Shown piece by piece: positions 51,105 to 59,398 of a stretch of 64,000 bases of DNA (the stretch's first letter is position 1; every line of letters starts with the position of its first letter). The stretch spans positions 1 to 64,000 of the forward strand of contig VXNJ01000002.1 in the NCBI GenBank assembly GCA_009840625.1, read 5' to 3'. The position numbers and the translations under genes were made by a program. A model generated the notes under the pieces. It had not been told where the DNA came from, made no database searches, and worked only from the letters and a program-made list of their open reading frames with translations. The stretch is from Chloroflexota bacterium (GTDB lineage Bacteria > Chloroflexota > UBA11872 > VXNJ01).

Positions 51105-52403
51105 ATGCTGGCCTTTTTTGTTCCGGTGGCGCTCTCGTCGCTGGTCGCCGGACTGCGCAACCCGGTGCTCGATGCCGGACTGGCGCGCACGTCCGAGCCC
51201 GTCCTGGCGCTGGCCGGGTTCGCGGCCGTCTCGTCGCTGATATTCATCCTGCACACCTCCAGCCAGGTCCAGCAGAGCGTGTTCCTGGTTTACGCCAACG
51301 GCCGCGAGTCATTCCGGAGGGTCACCTGGTTCAGCGTCTACGGCGGCCTGGCCGCCTGCGCGGTGGCGGTGCTGGCCACGCTGCCGCTGATCTCGGACCT
51401 GCTCCTGGAAGGGGCGATGGGGGCCACCCCGGAGGTGGCCGAGTACTCGCAGCCATCCCTGCTGGTGCTGATGATCCTGGTCCCGCCGCTGATGATCGCC
51501 CGCGGATTCTTCCAGAGCCTGTTGCTGCAGCGGCGCCAGGCGCGCCGCATCACCTTTTCCACGATCGGCGGGTTACTGGTGCTGGTCCCGGCCGGGCTCC
51601 TGTTCGTCCCCCTGGCCCCGATAAACGGCGCCTTGGCGGCCGCGATCGCGCTGGTGGTGGTAACCGTGGCCGAGGGGGCCGTTTTGGCCTATTTCGCGAT
51701 GTCCGAACTGCGCGCCAACCCCTATCCGGTCGAAGAGAGCGCCCCGCTGCCGTCGATGGGCGATCTGGTCCGGTTCGGCTGGCCGCTTCTTTTGTCGATG
51801 CTGGCCATGTCGGGTTCGGCGCCGCTGGTGACCGCCGGGATTTTCCGGCTCGATGACGGCGTGACTGCGGTCGCCGGTTTCAGGGTCGCCTGGAGCATCG
51901 CGGTGCTCGGTCTCAGCCTGACCCTGGCGGTCCGCCAGACCGCGCTGGTAATGTCCAAATACCCGGAAAGTCACCGCCAGGGCCGCATGTTCTCGGCGAT
52001 GGTCGGCGTGGCGGTGGGAGCCGGTACGCTCTTGATGACCACCGGCCCGATTGGAGATTTCGTGCTGCTTACGGTTATCGGAATATCCCCTGAGATTGCC
52101 GACCAGGCGCGGCCGGCGGCCTGGGTCCTGGCGACGGTGCCGTTGCTGATGGGTTTTCGCCAGTTCTACATTTCACTGCTCATGCACCAGGGCCTGTCCA
52201 AGCGGGTCGGCGTGGGATCCGTCTCGCGGGTAATCGTGATGATGGTCGTGATATTTGCGATCGCACCCTTCGCACCGATTGCCGGAGCGGTCATGGGGGC
52301 GCTGGCGCGCCTGGGCGGTCAGTTGACCGAGACGCTGATTTCCTGGCATCTTGGCCGCGCCTGGTTCGGCCAGGACCCGCTTTCGGCCGCCCGCAAGGAT
52401 TAA
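51105..52403 (+). CDS. MATE-like/oligosaccharide-flippase family multidrug or lipid transporter
   Basis: A 432-residue integral membrane protein with about twelve hydrophobic helices, of the MATE/MOP flippase superfamily. The first helix region FFVPVALSSLVAGLRNPVLDAGLAR resembles bacterial MATE proteins annotated as Na+- or H+-coupled exporters; helices continue evenly to ISWHLGRAW at the end. Substrate could be drugs, lipids or polysaccharide precursors. ATG at 51105 has AAAGGGG just upstream; the reading frame extends 45 codons upstream without a standard start. Six bases after its stop the thiamine pyrophosphokinase gene begins. Confidence 0.82.
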   Translation: MLAFFVPVALSSLVAGLRNPVLDAGLARTSEPVLALAGFAAVSSLIFILHTSSQVQQSVFLVYANGRESFRRVTWFSVYGGLAACAVAVLATLPLISDLLLEGAMGATPEVAEYSQPSLLVLMILVPPLMIARGFFQSLLLQRRQARRITFSTIGGLLVLVPAGLLFVPLAPINGALAAAIALVVVTVAEGAVLAYFAMSELRANPYPVEESAPLPSMGDLVRFGWPLLLSMLAMSGSAPLVTAGIFRLDDGVTAVAGFRVAWSIAVLGLSLTLAVRQTALVMSKYPESHRQGRMFSAMVGVAVGAGTLLMTTGPIGDFVLLTVIGISPEIADQARPAAWVLATVPLLMGFRQFYISLLMHQGLSKRVGVGSVSRVIVMMVVIFAIAPFAPIAGAVMGALARLGGQLTETLISWHLGRAWFGQDPLSAARKD

Positions 52404-52408
52404 GCAGG

Positions 52409-53077
52409 GTGGCGGACAGAAACCCCCCGGCTTCCCCACACCTGGCGGTAGTAGTCCTCGACGGACCGCTGGGCAAAGACCCGGCAATCGCCGACCTTCT
52501 GGCTGGCGCCGATCTGGTCGTGGCCGCCGACGGCGGCGCGGACCGGCTCGGCGATACGGGCCAGGTCCCGGACCTGGTGGTGGGCGATCTCGACTCGCTG
52601 GATCCTGCCCGCGTCGAAGAGCTGGCCGCCGCCGGGATTCCCATCCAACGCCATCCCCGGGACAAGGATTTGATCGACGGTGAGCTTGCCCTGCAGGCGG
52701 CATTGCGGTGCCATCCGGACCGGATCGTCCTGCTGGGGCTGTTGGGCGGAGCGCGCCCCGACATGGTGTTGGCCAATCAGATGCTGCTGTTTCACCCCGG
52801 ACTCGCCCCCGGGTCGGCGACCGCGATGGTGCCCGGCTGGACCATCTTCCCGGTCGGGAATGACCTCCTCGAGCTGGCGGCCGCGCCCGGTAAGATCATG
52901 TCGCTGGTCCCGATCGATGCCGTCGCCGAGGGGGTGGATATTCACGGGGCCAGATGGCCGCTTTCGGGAGCGGCGCTGCAGCGCGGTCAGGGCCGGACCC
53001 TTTCCAATCGGGTCGCCGAAGACAAGATTCGGGTGCGTTGTCGAACCGGCCGGGCGCTGCTCTACCTGGAACGCTAG
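52409..53077 (+). CDS. thiN: Thiamine pyrophosphokinase
   Basis: A 222-residue thiamine diphosphokinase. The core motifs are VVAADGGADRL, DLVVGDLDSLDP and HPRDKDLIDGELAL, which form the ATP and thiamine site of the N-terminal domain (to ~140), followed by the C-terminal beta domain (IPVGNDLLELAA region to YLER). It makes the active cofactor from thiamine and ATP. GTG start 5 bases after the transporter stop suggests cotranscription with that gene. The TPP riboswitch lies downstream of it, so this gene itself is not controlled by that element. Confidence 0.9.
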   Translation: MADRNPPASPHLAVVVLDGPLGKDPAIADLLAGADLVVAADGGADRLGDTGQVPDLVVGDLDSLDPARVEELAAAGIPIQRHPRDKDLIDGELALQAALRCHPDRIVLLGLLGGARPDMVLANQMLLFHPGLAPGSATAMVPGWTIFPVGNDLLELAAAPGKIMSLVPIDAVAEGVDIHGARWPLSGAALQRGQGRTLSNRVAEDKIRVRCRTGRALLYLER

Positions 53078-53100
53078 CCGGCCGGGCCGGCGCCTGGCCA

Positions 53101-53106
53101 TAGAAT
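53101..53106 (+). promoter_or_regulatory. Possible -10 element for the thiamin transport operon
   Basis: TAGAAT lies 25 bases upstream of the first riboswitch stem, the distance expected if transcription begins around 53113. No clear -35 is present. The same hexamer precedes rpmI and the gene at 20270. Confidence 0.4.
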
Positions 53107-53130
53107 GACTCCACAGTTACAAGTAAATAT

Positions 53131-53228
53131 CCGCAGGGGTGCTGGAAGCATCGGCTGAGAAGGCAGGCGCGATTCGAGCCTGCCTCCCCTAATGACCTGA
53201 TCCGGGTAATACCGGCGTAGGCAGACGG
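53131..53228 (+). ncRNA. TPP riboswitch (THI element)
   Basis: The conserved THI-box sequences are present: GGGGTGC, GGCTGAGA, then the variable P3 arm formed by AGGCAGGC and GCCTGCCT, ACCTGATC, CGGGTAATACCGGCGTAGG, and the closing P1 pair CCG/CGG. This RNA binds thiamin pyrophosphate and shuts off the downstream genes when the cofactor is plentiful. It precedes a thiamine-binding protein and an ABC transporter, so it represses uptake. A strong hairpin 16 bases downstream is the probable expression platform. Confidence 0.95.
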
Positions 53229-53244
53229 AACCGACCGAACTTTC

Positions 53245-53273
53245 ACACCGCATTGGCCTTGCCGATGCGGTGT
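53245..53273 (+). terminator. Riboswitch-linked intrinsic terminator hairpin
   Basis: ACACCGCAT (53245-53253) pairs with ATGCGGTGT (53265-53273), and the intervening bases T-GGC-CTT-GCC-G extend it to a 13-pair stem with one G-T pair and a CTT loop. The stem is followed by TTGCCTT. It lies just after the TPP aptamer and 73 bases before the first gene start, as a transcription terminator controlled by the riboswitch would. The T-run is short, so strength is uncertain. Confidence 0.6.
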
Positions 53274-53345
53274 TTGCCTTCCAAGGGCGGCGGCCTCCCC
53301 GGATTTGCGGCGAGCGGCGCCCGCCGGAAGGAAGGTCTTTGGCAA

Positions 53346-53633
53346 ATGGCAGCGATCATCGCGGCGTTCCAGGTACTCCCCAGCGGGGTCGAAGACGGTT
53401 ACGGATGCGTGGAAGCCGCAATCGCGGTCGTGCAGCAGTCCGGCCTGCCCTATGACGTCTCGTCATTCGAGACCACGGTCGAGGGTGAATACGACGAATT
53501 GATGGACCTGATCAAGCGCGCCCAGCAGGCCTGCTTCGACTTTGGTGCCAGTTCGGTGCTCTGCAACATAAAGGTGGCCAACACCCCCGCCGGCACCACC
53601 ATCGCCGATCACATCGGCAAGTTCCGCGATTGA
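53346..53633 (+). CDS. Thiamine-binding protein, MTH1187/YkoF family
   Basis: A 95-residue MTH1187/YkoF-like protein. The family pattern is clear: IIAAFQVLPSGVEDGYGCVEAAIAVV, then the YDVSSFETTVEGEYDELMDLIKRAQ stretch with the Glu that contacts the ligand in YkoF-type proteins, and CNIKVANTPAGTTIADHIGKF. Such proteins bind thiamine or its pyrimidine precursors, here as the first gene under the TPP riboswitch. ATG at 53346 is chosen rather than the upstream GTG frame because homologues start at this point and AAGG lies upstream. Its stop overlaps the permease start as TTGA. Confidence 0.9.
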   Translation: MAAIIAAFQVLPSGVEDGYGCVEAAIAVVQQSGLPYDVSSFETTVEGEYDELMDLIKRAQQACFDFGASSVLCNIKVANTPAGTTIADHIGKFRD

Positions 53634-54400
53634 CCGCCGCGGCGATCAAGTCCCGGATCCGGGCGGCCGCGCCGGCGGCCGGCCTGGTGGTTTTCATATT
53701 GGCCTTCTGGCAGTTTTTCGTGACCTGGCGCGAGGTGCCGCGCTGGCTGCTGCCCTCGCCGCTGGACATCGCCGCCGCGTTCGTCGACTCGGCCGATCTG
53801 ATGGGCTACCACATCCCGGTGACGCTGCTAGTCATGGCGGCCGGGTTTACGATCTCTCTCCTGCTGGGGACGACGGTGGCCACGGTCTGCCACCTGTTCG
53901 GGCCGGTGCGCAGGGCGGTCTATCCGCTGCTGGTTACGTCCCAGTCGGTTCCGTTCATCATCATCGCTCCGCTGCTGGTGATCTGGTTCGGCTTCGGCCT
54001 GGCTCCGAAACTGGTCCTGGTCACCCTGGTATGCGCCTTCCCGATCACGGTCACTTTCCTGGAAGGTCTGCGCTCGGCCGACCACGAGGCCCTCGACCTG
54101 CTGCGTTCGATGGGGGCGAGCCGGTGGGACCAGTTCCGCCTCGTCCAGCTCCCGCCCGCCCTGGCGGCGCTGGCCGCCGGCGCCAAGATCGCGGCCACCT
54201 ACGCGGTTATCGGGGCCCTGATCGCCGAATGGCTGGGCGCCAGCCGCGGACTGGGCGTTTTCCTGATCCGCTCGATGAATTCCTTCCGCGCCGACCGGGC
54301 CCTGGCCGCGATCGTGATCGTGATCTTGATCGCCCTCACCGCCTGGGCGACGATCGAACTTCTGACCCGCTGGGCGATGCCCTGGCGGGCCCACCTCTAA
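53630..54400 (+). CDS. thiX: ABC transporter permease for thiamin pyrimidine precursor (ThiX-like)
   Basis: A 256-residue permease with about six membrane helices and the EAA coupling loop HEALDLLRSMGASRWDQFRLVQLPPAL. It belongs to the SsuC/TauC/ThiX group. The TPP riboswitch, adjoining thiamine-binding protein and the downstream NMT1/THI5-like receptor identify it as the membrane part of a thiamin precursor (hydroxymethyl- or aminomethyl-pyrimidine) importer. The TTG start overlaps the preceding stop. The EAA loop is typical in length and composition, so it should couple normally to the ATPase encoded downstream. Confidence 0.87.
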   Translation: MTAAAIKSRIRAAAPAAGLVVFILAFWQFFVTWREVPRWLLPSPLDIAAAFVDSADLMGYHIPVTLLVMAAGFTISLLLGTTVATVCHLFGPVRRAVYPLLVTSQSVPFIIIAPLLVIWFGFGLAPKLVLVTLVCAFPITVTFLEGLRSADHEALDLLRSMGASRWDQFRLVQLPPALAALAAGAKIAATYAVIGALIAEWLGASRGLGVFLIRSMNSFRADRALAAIVIVILIALTAWATIELLTRWAMPWRAHL

Positions 54401-54463
54401 GCCGCAACCGTCCGGAGCCCTCCGGCAACACCCCCTGACTCCAACCCGAAGAGGAACCACACC

Positions 54464-55510
54464 ATGAACCGTCGCAATTTCCTGCGTCTGGCCCTGGCCG
54501 GCGGTGCCAGCCTGGTCCTGGCCGCGTGCGATATGAGCGGCCAGGAAACGGCCGTCTCGGAAGACATCGCCAATATCGCGGTCACCGCGCCCGAGGCCGC
54601 TCCGCGGCGCGCCGATCGCGCCGAGGCGACCCTGGTGCTGGACTGGGTGCCCAACACCAACCACACCGGCCTTTACGCCGCCCGCGCGCTGGGCTATTTC
54701 GAAGAGGAGAACCTCGATTTCAAGATCGAGGAGCCGGTCGAAGTCGACGCGACGTCGGTGGTGGCGGCCGGAAATGCCGAGTTCGGGATCGGGTTTCAGG
54801 AGTTCCTGACCCCGGCCCTGGTCCAGGGCGCCCCGGTCGTTTCGGTGGCGGCCATCATCCAGGAGAACACCTCCGGCTTCGCATCGCTCAAGAGCCGCGG
54901 GATTTCGCGTCCGCGCGACTTCGAGGGTGCCGTCTACGGCGGGTTCGGCTCCCCGCTTGAACTGGCGATCCTGCAGGTGATGATGGAGCAGGACGGCGGC
55001 GATTTCTCCAAACTCGAGTCGGTTGGCGCCGGCGCGGCCGATTTCCTGACCATCATCCAGCGCGACGTGGACCTTTACTGGATCTTCTACGCCTGGCAGG
55101 GGGTGAAGGCCGACCTGGAGGGGATCGAACTGGACGTGGCTTTCCTCTCCGATTGGGGTGTTCCCAACTACTACACCCCGCTGATCATGGCCAACTCCGG
55201 CATGCTCGGACGACGCCGCGAAATCGGCGAGCGGGCGATGGCGGCCATATCGCGGGGATACGATTTCGCCATCGCCAACCCGGCCGAAGCGGCCGAAATG
55301 CTGATCCAGGCCTCACCCGAGATCGACGTGCCGCTGGCGCACGCTTCGCAGCTCTGGCTCTCCCCGCGTTACCAGGGCGACGCCGACCGCTGGGGCCGCC
55401 AGCAGGGGTCGGTCTGGGGCGGCATGACGCAATGGATGCTGGACCGCGAATTGATCGAGGAGATGTTCGAGTGGGAGAACGCTTTCTCCAATGAGCTCCT
55501 GCCTGAATAA
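54464..55510 (+). CDS. thiY: Thiamin pyrimidine precursor-binding lipoprotein, NMT1/THI5-like (ThiY)
   Basis: A 348-residue lipoprotein. The signal peptide has twin Arg near the N-terminus (RRNFL) and a lipobox LVLAAC (Cys22), so export may be by Sec or Tat. The binding domain starts with VLDWVPNTNHTGLYAARALGYF, the NMT1/THI5 signature for ThiY proteins that bind N-formyl-aminomethylpyrimidine, and contains GNAEFGIGFQEFL and YWIFYAWQGVKAD. It delivers the precursor to the ThiX permease. Its start has AGAGGAA upstream. Sixty-three bases separate it from thiX. Confidence 0.9.
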   Translation: MNRRNFLRLALAGGASLVLAACDMSGQETAVSEDIANIAVTAPEAAPRRADRAEATLVLDWVPNTNHTGLYAARALGYFEEENLDFKIEEPVEVDATSVVAAGNAEFGIGFQEFLTPALVQGAPVVSVAAIIQENTSGFASLKSRGISRPRDFEGAVYGGFGSPLELAILQVMMEQDGGDFSKLESVGAGAADFLTIIQRDVDLYWIFYAWQGVKADLEGIELDVAFLSDWGVPNYYTPLIMANSGMLGRRREIGERAMAAISRGYDFAIANPAEAAEMLIQASPEIDVPLAHASQLWLSPRYQGDADRWGRQQGSVWGGMTQWMLDRELIEEMFEWENAFSNELLPE

Positions 55511-55523
55511 GCGCGTCTAGGCC

Positions 55524-56297
55524 GTGGCCGGCCGGCTGGTCCTGGAAGGGATCGAGAAGAGTTTCGGCAGCGGTGCCGAACGGCTGCGGGTGCTGGACCG
55601 GACCAGCCTGGTGGTCGAGCAGAGCCAATTCCTTTGCTTGGTCGGCCCCAGCGGCTGCGGCAAGAGCACCCTCTTTAACGTGGCGGTGGGTCTGACCGCG
55701 CCCGACTCCGGCCGGATACTGCTCGACGGCTCGGACATAACCGGCCGCCGCGGCCTGCTCGGTTACATGCCGCAACGCGACCTGCTGCTTCCGTGGCGGC
55801 GCGTCATGGAGAACATCGTCATCGGCGTGCAGGTGCGGCGCGGTGACCTGGCGGCGGCCCGCCGGCGCGCCCGCGACCTGGCCCCGCTGTTCGGATTGGA
55901 GGGGTTTCTCAATCACCACCCCCACCAGCTCTCCGGCGGGATGCGCCAGCGGGCGGCGCTGCTGCGCACCATCGTGAGCGGAAACCAGGTCCTGCTGCTC
56001 GACGAGCCCTTCGGGGCCCTCGACGCCCTTACCCGGTTGGACATGCACCGCTTCCTGCTCGGCGTGCGGGCCGAGCTGGACCTGACCGTGCTTTTCGTCA
56101 CCCATGATCCGGACGAGGCGGTTGCCCTGGCCGACAAGGTCGCGGTCATGTCGGCCCGGCCCGGCCGGATCGTCGACCAGTTCGCGGTCGAACTGGCGTT
56201 CCCGCGCCGGGGCGATCGAGCCGCCGCCGCGCTGGCCGGCTACCGCGCCCGCCTGCTGGCGGCGCTGGGATCGGGCCTGTCGTCCGAGAGCAATTGA
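55524..56297 (+). CDS. thiZ: ABC transporter ATP-binding protein for thiamin precursor (ThiZ-like)
   Basis: A 257-residue ABC ATPase of the nitrate/sulfonate/ThiZ group. Walker A GPSGCGKST, Q-loop GYMPQRDLLLPW, signature LSGGMRQRAAL and Walker B VLLLDEPFGALDA are intact, with switch His in FVTHDPDEAV. Start is GTG at 55524, thirteen bases after thiY. It supplies energy for pyrimidine precursor import and completes the ThiXYZ set. Confidence 0.9.
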   Translation: MAGRLVLEGIEKSFGSGAERLRVLDRTSLVVEQSQFLCLVGPSGCGKSTLFNVAVGLTAPDSGRILLDGSDITGRRGLLGYMPQRDLLLPWRRVMENIVIGVQVRRGDLAAARRRARDLAPLFGLEGFLNHHPHQLSGGMRQRAALLRTIVSGNQVLLLDEPFGALDALTRLDMHRFLLGVRAELDLTVLFVTHDPDEAVALADKVAVMSARPGRIVDQFAVELAFPRRGDRAAAALAGYRARLLAALGSGLSSESN

Positions 56298-56462
56298 GCC
56301 GGCCGCACCGCCGTCCAGCCCTAGGCTTAGATTGGACACCAGACTGCGCCACGTAGCCGGATCCCGCATCTGAAGCAAAGCCCGACGCGGCCCGCGAGCG
56401 CCCCCGGACCAGCGGCGCCGGCCTACCGCATTCCCTGGACGATCGTTATCGCCGGGGCGGCG

Positions 56463-57620
56463 ATGGCGTTCATCTTCACCGGTTCCACCCAGTCCTTCGG
56501 GGTTTTCCTCAAGGCCGTGACCGAGGACCTGGGTGTCGGGCGCGAGACATTTGCGCTGGCGATCGCGGTGCTGCAGCTGGCAACCGGCGTACCGGTCGCC
56601 GCCTACCTGGCCGACCGCTACGGCCATTGGAAGGTGATCGTGCCGGCCAGCGTGGTCTTCGCGGCGGCGATGCTGCTCACCGCGCAGGCCCAGACCGGTC
56701 TCCAATTCCTCGCCTACCTCGGATTCCTGGGTGGCATCGCCATCAGCGGGGCTTCGATGACGGTGGTCGTCGGCGCGGTCGGGCAGATGGTGCCGGTGCG
56801 GCGCCGCAGCTTCGCCCTGGGCCTCGTCACCGCCGGTTCCTCGGCCGGCATGTTCGTGCTGGTGCCGGCCTGGCAGCAGATCCTGAACCTGGTCGGCTGG
56901 CGGACGAACTTCGCCCTTTTCGCGCTGGTTCCGCTGGCCATCGGATTGATGGCCTTCATCTTCCTGCGCGATACCGACAAGATGCCCAAGAGCGCGGACG
57001 TTATCGACGAACCGTTCGTGGAGATGCTCAAGCGGGCCCGCAAGAACCGCGACTACCTGTTGCTGACCGCCGGATTCTTCGTCTGCGGATTCCACGTCAG
57101 CTTCATCGCCGCCCACCTCCCCGCGTACCTGTCCGACGAGGGGGTTTCGGCCACCGCCGCCGCCCTTGCGCTGGCAATGATCGGGCTATTCAATATCTTC
57201 GGATCGGCAATCTCCGGGCGCCTCGGCGACCGCTACCGGCGCAGCCGCCTGCTGGCCATCATTTACTCCCTGCGCGGCGTGGTGATCTTCGGGTTGCTGG
57301 TGCTGCCGCTGACTGAATTCACCGCGATCGCGTTCGGGGCCCTGATGGGACTTCTGTGGCTGGCCACGGTTCCACTTACTTCCTCGACCGTCGCCCACCT
57401 GCTGGGCGCGCGCTACCTGGCGGTTATGTTCGGGACCACGTTTTTCTCCCACCAGATCGGATCGTTCCTGGGAGTCTGGCTCGGTGGACGCGTGTACGAT
57501 GCCATCGGCACGTACGACCCGATTTGGATCGCCGGGATCGCATTGGGATTCGCCTCCGCGCTCATTCACCTGCCGATCGGCGACCGCCGTGGCGTGATGG
57601 CCGCCGCCGCGGCCTATTGA
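56463..57620 (+). CDS. Major facilitator superfamily transporter
   Basis: A 385-residue or longer MFS transporter with about twelve helices and the loop-2/3 signature GVPVAAYLADRYGHWKV after helix 2. It is closest to the monocarboxylate/oxalate-formate antiporter-like MFS group by appearance (QSFGVFLKAVTEDLG, then GASMTVVVGAVGQMV). The listed ATG lies inside the first predicted helix; the frame is open upstream (TIVIAGAAM) and the true start is likely a non-ATG codon such as CTG near 56370. Substrate unknown; whether it shares the thiamin operon is uncertain because 165 bases separate it from thiZ. Confidence 0.78.
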   Translation: MAFIFTGSTQSFGVFLKAVTEDLGVGRETFALAIAVLQLATGVPVAAYLADRYGHWKVIVPASVVFAAAMLLTAQAQTGLQFLAYLGFLGGIAISGASMTVVVGAVGQMVPVRRRSFALGLVTAGSSAGMFVLVPAWQQILNLVGWRTNFALFALVPLAIGLMAFIFLRDTDKMPKSADVIDEPFVEMLKRARKNRDYLLLTAGFFVCGFHVSFIAAHLPAYLSDEGVSATAAALALAMIGLFNIFGSAISGRLGDRYRRSRLLAIIYSLRGVVIFGLLVLPLTEFTAIAFGALMGLLWLATVPLTSSTVAHLLGARYLAVMFGTTFFSHQIGSFLGVWLGGRVYDAIGTYDPIWIAGIALGFASALIHLPIGDRRGVMAAAAAY

Positions 57621-57723
57621 ACGTCCCCGTTCGGATGGGCAATCACCGGATGCCGCTGCACGGGAAAATCCGGCCCTGCTGAGCCCCGGTTGGCGGCTGG
57701 GCCTGGCCCTTTGGGCGGCCGGA

Positions 57724-58428
57724 ATGGTAGGCGTTGTCGCCATCTCGTTCACAGTCCTGCCCGCGCTGCTGGAGACCACCGGGCCGCCTGCGCCGCTGTG
57801 GTTGATCAGCACGGTCAGCACCGCTCAGACCGGAGCGTACCTCGGGCTGGCCGTCTGGGCGGGAGTCAGGCTGTCGCCGCGAATCGGATTCGGGGCGCCG
57901 GCATTTTCGGCGGCGGCCGCCGGACGGCGGTTCGGGCCGTCGCTGCGGCGGCAAATCGCCCCGGGCCTTGTGGGCGGGGTGATCGGCGGGCTGCTGTTGC
58001 AGATCGCCTGGCTGTTGGAGCCGGCCGAGCTGTCAGGGGCCGCCGGCAATGCGACCGTGCCGCCGCTGGTGCGAATCCTCTACGGCGGGATTACCGAGGA
58101 AATATTGACCCGCTGGGGCCTGATGACGGTCCTGGTGTGGGTCTTGTGGGTGGTCGTTCAGCGGCGGCAAGGGCGCCCCGGGGTCGGAGTCGTCTGGGCC
58201 GGCATCGTGCTGAGCGCGATCCCCTTCGGGGCCGGACACCTGCCCCTGGTCGCGTCGACCGTGGATGGATTGACCGCCGGCATCGTGGTCTGGGTAGTTG
58301 GCGCGAACGCACTGTTCGGATTGCTGGCCGGGTTTCTGTATTGGCGCTTTGGCCTGGAATCGGCCGTGATCGCCCATTCCCTCGCGCACGTATTCGACTA
58401 CTTGGCAGGTCTCGCGTTTCCGATCTGA
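57724..58428 (+). CDS. CPBP family intramembrane metalloprotease-like protein
   Basis: A 234-residue membrane protein of the CPBP (Abi/CAAX protease and bacteriocin-processing) family. The catalytic-type motifs are present: EEILTR in GGITEEILTRWGLM (EExxxR), the later FGAGHL (FxxxH-like) and the C-terminal IAHSLAHVFDYL. About six helices surround them. Bacterial members process peptides or act in immunity to bacteriocins; the target is unknown. Start is uncertain: ATG at 57724 with several upstream codons in an open frame. It lies 103 bases after the MFS gene. Confidence 0.8.
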   Translation: MVGVVAISFTVLPALLETTGPPAPLWLISTVSTAQTGAYLGLAVWAGVRLSPRIGFGAPAFSAAAAGRRFGPSLRRQIAPGLVGGVIGGLLLQIAWLLEPAELSGAAGNATVPPLVRILYGGITEEILTRWGLMTVLVWVLWVVVQRRQGRPGVGVVWAGIVLSAIPFGAGHLPLVASTVDGLTAGIVVWVVGANALFGLLAGFLYWRFGLESAVIAHSLAHVFDYLAGLAFPI

Positions 58429-58480
58429 AACATCCTCCCGCCCGCAGCGTCGGTGAATCGCACGAAGCGGTCCGCTCGGA

Positions 58481-59221
58481 CTACTCTGCGAGCGCGCCCC
58501 CGTCGACCACCAGCTCGCTGCCGGTCACGAACGAGGATTCGTCGCAGGCCAGATAAAGTGCCGCGAAGGCGATGTCCTCGGGCGTGCCAAGGCGTCCGAG
58601 CGGCGTGTAGGCGTTGATTTCGCGGCCTCCGAATACCTGTCGCAAAAGATCGGTTTCAACCGGTCCCGGGTGGAGGGAATTGGCCCGGATCCCATCGCCC
58701 GCGTACTGGATCGCGGTGAGCTTTGTGAATGTCCGCACCGCCCCTTTGGCGGCCGGGTAGGCGGTTGCCCGGTCGACCCCCACCATTGCGACGATCGACG
58801 AGACGTTCACGATCGAGCCTCCGCCGGCGCGTCGCATTGCCGGGACGGCGGCTCTGGTGCCCAGGAAAACGCCCTTTGCGTTCACGTCGAACATGAAATC
58901 CCAGTCGTCCTCGGTGGTTTCTTCCACGCGGCCGCCGCGCCAGGCCCCGGCGTTGTTGACCAGGACGTCCAACCTGCCGTAGCCATCTTCTGCGGCCTCG
59001 ACCGCGGCTTGCCAGTCGGCCGCCGACGTCACGTCCAGACGAATGAAAACCGCGGCGCCTCCGCCCCGGTTGATCTCGGCCGCCAGCTCCATGCCGACCT
59101 CCTCGAGGACGTCGCCGACTACAACCCTGGCGCCCTCCTTGGCAAACAGCCGTGCCTCGGCCGCGCCTTGCCCCCTGGCGCCGCCGCTGATCAGGGCTAC
59201 TTTCCCTGCCAATCGCCCCAT
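58481..59221 (-). CDS. Short-chain dehydrogenase/reductase
   Basis: A 246-residue classical SDR. It starts MGRLAGKVALISGGARGQG with the cofactor-binding Gly motif, VVGDVLEE (NAD preference), the LVNNAG motif, catalytic Ser in IVNVSSIVAM, and Tyr-x-x-x-Lys as YPAAK, ending in the family tail GSELVVDGGALAE. It is an oxidoreductase of the 3-oxoacyl/hydroxysteroid dehydrogenase type; substrate unknown. The ATG at 59219-59221 has AGGAGG eight bases upstream. It is a tandem paralogue of the next gene, with which it shares most residues. Confidence 0.92.
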   Translation of the reverse strand: MGRLAGKVALISGGARGQGAAEARLFAKEGARVVVGDVLEEVGMELAAEINRGGGAAVFIRLDVTSAADWQAAVEAAEDGYGRLDVLVNNAGAWRGGRVEETTEDDWDFMFDVNAKGVFLGTRAAVPAMRRAGGGSIVNVSSIVAMVGVDRATAYPAAKGAVRTFTKLTAIQYAGDGIRANSLHPGPVETDLLRQVFGGREINAYTPLGRLGTPEDIAFAALYLACDESSFVTGSELVVDGGALAE

Positions 59222-59398
59222 TTGGGCAACCTCCTGCTTGATGCGGTCAGTCGGCCCCCGCCCGGCCCCGCCGCGCCTGGACGGACGCGGCCGGAAATGC
59301 GGGATCAAGAATCCCGGCCGTTGGCCAAGAATCAGCAATCCGCCTGCCCACTCGCACCCTGCGTGAACCTTGCTTTCGCGCCGCCGCGTTGATCAGGA

